Origin: JAJTFW01 sp964584995
Lineage (GTDB): Bacteria > Bacteroidota > Bacteroidia > AKYH767-A > OLB10
DNA: 25,094 bases
Assembly (NCBI GenBank): GCA_964584995.1
Contig: CAZPCA010000023.1
Location: forward strand, 1-25,094
Reading direction: 5' to 3'
The first letter of the stretch is position 1, and each line of letters starts with the position of its first letter. The notes beneath the pieces were generated by a model that worked only from the letters and a program-made list of their open reading frames with translations, was not told where the DNA came from and did no database searches. The translations under genes and the position numbers were made by a program. This document shows positions 24,693 to 25,094 of this stretch, one piece after another.

Positions 24693-25094
24693 TCAATCCT
24701 TCACACAGCGAACACTCATCCCGTACCGCCTTATTTCGTGCTGACGAAAAACTCCTGAAAACTTATAATCAAGGTGACGGTAGTATAATTCGGAAGCCCC
24801 CCCTGATGCATAAGCAGTAGCGGTCCACCAAAACGCCGTTCTCCTTACTCCGGGTTGACCATACTCACCTGTGTAAATACGATTACCTGAAGCGAGTGCG
24901 CTGAAACCTCTTTCATCAGTAGCCCATACCGGATCAAAACGATCCCAGTTATCCAATCCCACTGCTTTGAGCTTGTCGCCTTGATCGGAGCCGCGCCAAC
25001 CGTTTTTCGCCGAAACATTGGCATCCATTCCGAGTTCCTGCTCCAGTTCTTTCCATTCCTGATCGGTTGCGATGTGCCAGCCGGCAGGTGCGAG
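24693..25094 (-). CDS. FISUMP-domain protein, C-terminal part (5' end outside window)
   Basis: The frame is open to the right edge, so only the last 133 residues are seen. They carry the C-terminal features of the FISUMP domain (Fibrobacter succinogenes major paralogous domain): GWHIATDQEWKELEQELG at the start, GDKLKAVGLDNWD, GFSALASGNRIYTGEYG, FWWTATAYASGGASELYYRHL and a final RRYGMSVRCVKD. FISUMP proteins are usually secreted or lipoproteins in Bacteroidota; the function is not established. The signal peptide lies beyond the window. It ends 210 bases before the beta-helix gene start and has no visible strong terminator. Confidence 0.85.
   Translation of the reverse strand, partial: LAPAGWHIATDQEWKELEQELGMDANVSAKNGWRGSDQGDKLKAVGLDNWDRFDPVWATDERGFSALASGNRIYTGEYGQPGVRRTAFWWTATAYASGGASELYYRHLDYKFSGVFRQHEIRRYGMSVRCVKD

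Noticed and set aside
1..25094. CRISPR arrays, insertion sequences, tRNA or rRNA genes
   Set aside because: No evenly spaced repeats, transposase-like frames or cloverleaf/rRNA sequences were recognised by eye.

Overview
The window looks like a scaffold piece from a member of the Bacteroidota (a draft or metagenome assembly, since it has three runs of N). The reasons are: a TTG-N19-TAnnTTTG type promoter in front of one gene; genes that mostly lack Shine-Dalgarno sites and several that probably start with TTG; families typical of the phylum (DUF5777-type barrel, YceI lipid-carrier proteins, propeller/Y_Y_Y sensor kinase paired with a LytTR regulator, a FISUMP-type domain, a beta-helix surface protein). 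No tRNA, rRNA, insertion sequence or CRISPR array was seen.

Layout. (1) 1-4944, plus strand: the end of a polysaccharide cluster: truncated GT4 glycosyltransferase, asparagine synthetase-type amidotransferase (asnB), a second GT4, a WcaF-like acetyltransferase and a GT2, spaced 2-11 nt apart. (2) 12463-4990, minus strand: an envelope/redox block read right to left: YceI protein, propeller histidine kinase, LytTR regulator, two-haem lipoprotein, one-haem lipoprotein, small OB-fold (tRNA_anti-like) membrane protein, second YceI protein, DUF5777-like outer-membrane barrel. Several neighbours overlap. All three assembly gaps lie here and each breaks a gene that reads through once the gap length is corrected. 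(3) 12778-19168, plus strand: a sulfation cassette: sulfotransferase, SLC13-type anion transporter, APS kinase (cysC), ATP sulfurylase (cysD, cysN) and PAP phosphatase (cysQ). It can take up sulfate, make PAPS, transfer the sulfuryl group and clear PAP. There is no PAPS reductase or sulfite reductase, so its job is probably sulfating a glycan or lipid rather than making cysteine. (4) 19402-22711, plus strand, more A/T-rich: LpxH-like metallophosphoesterase, GT28-like glycosyltransferase and GH1 beta-glycosidase, tightly coupled. (5) 24483-22876, minus strand: a secreted right-handed beta-helix protein with a dockerin-like calcium loop at its end, a clear promoter and a terminator; then the C-terminal end of a FISUMP-domain protein running off the right edge.

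The least explained parts are the minus-strand block (2), a possible regulated surface electron-transfer or lipid/quinone-handling system, and the three-gene glycolipid-like operon (4).
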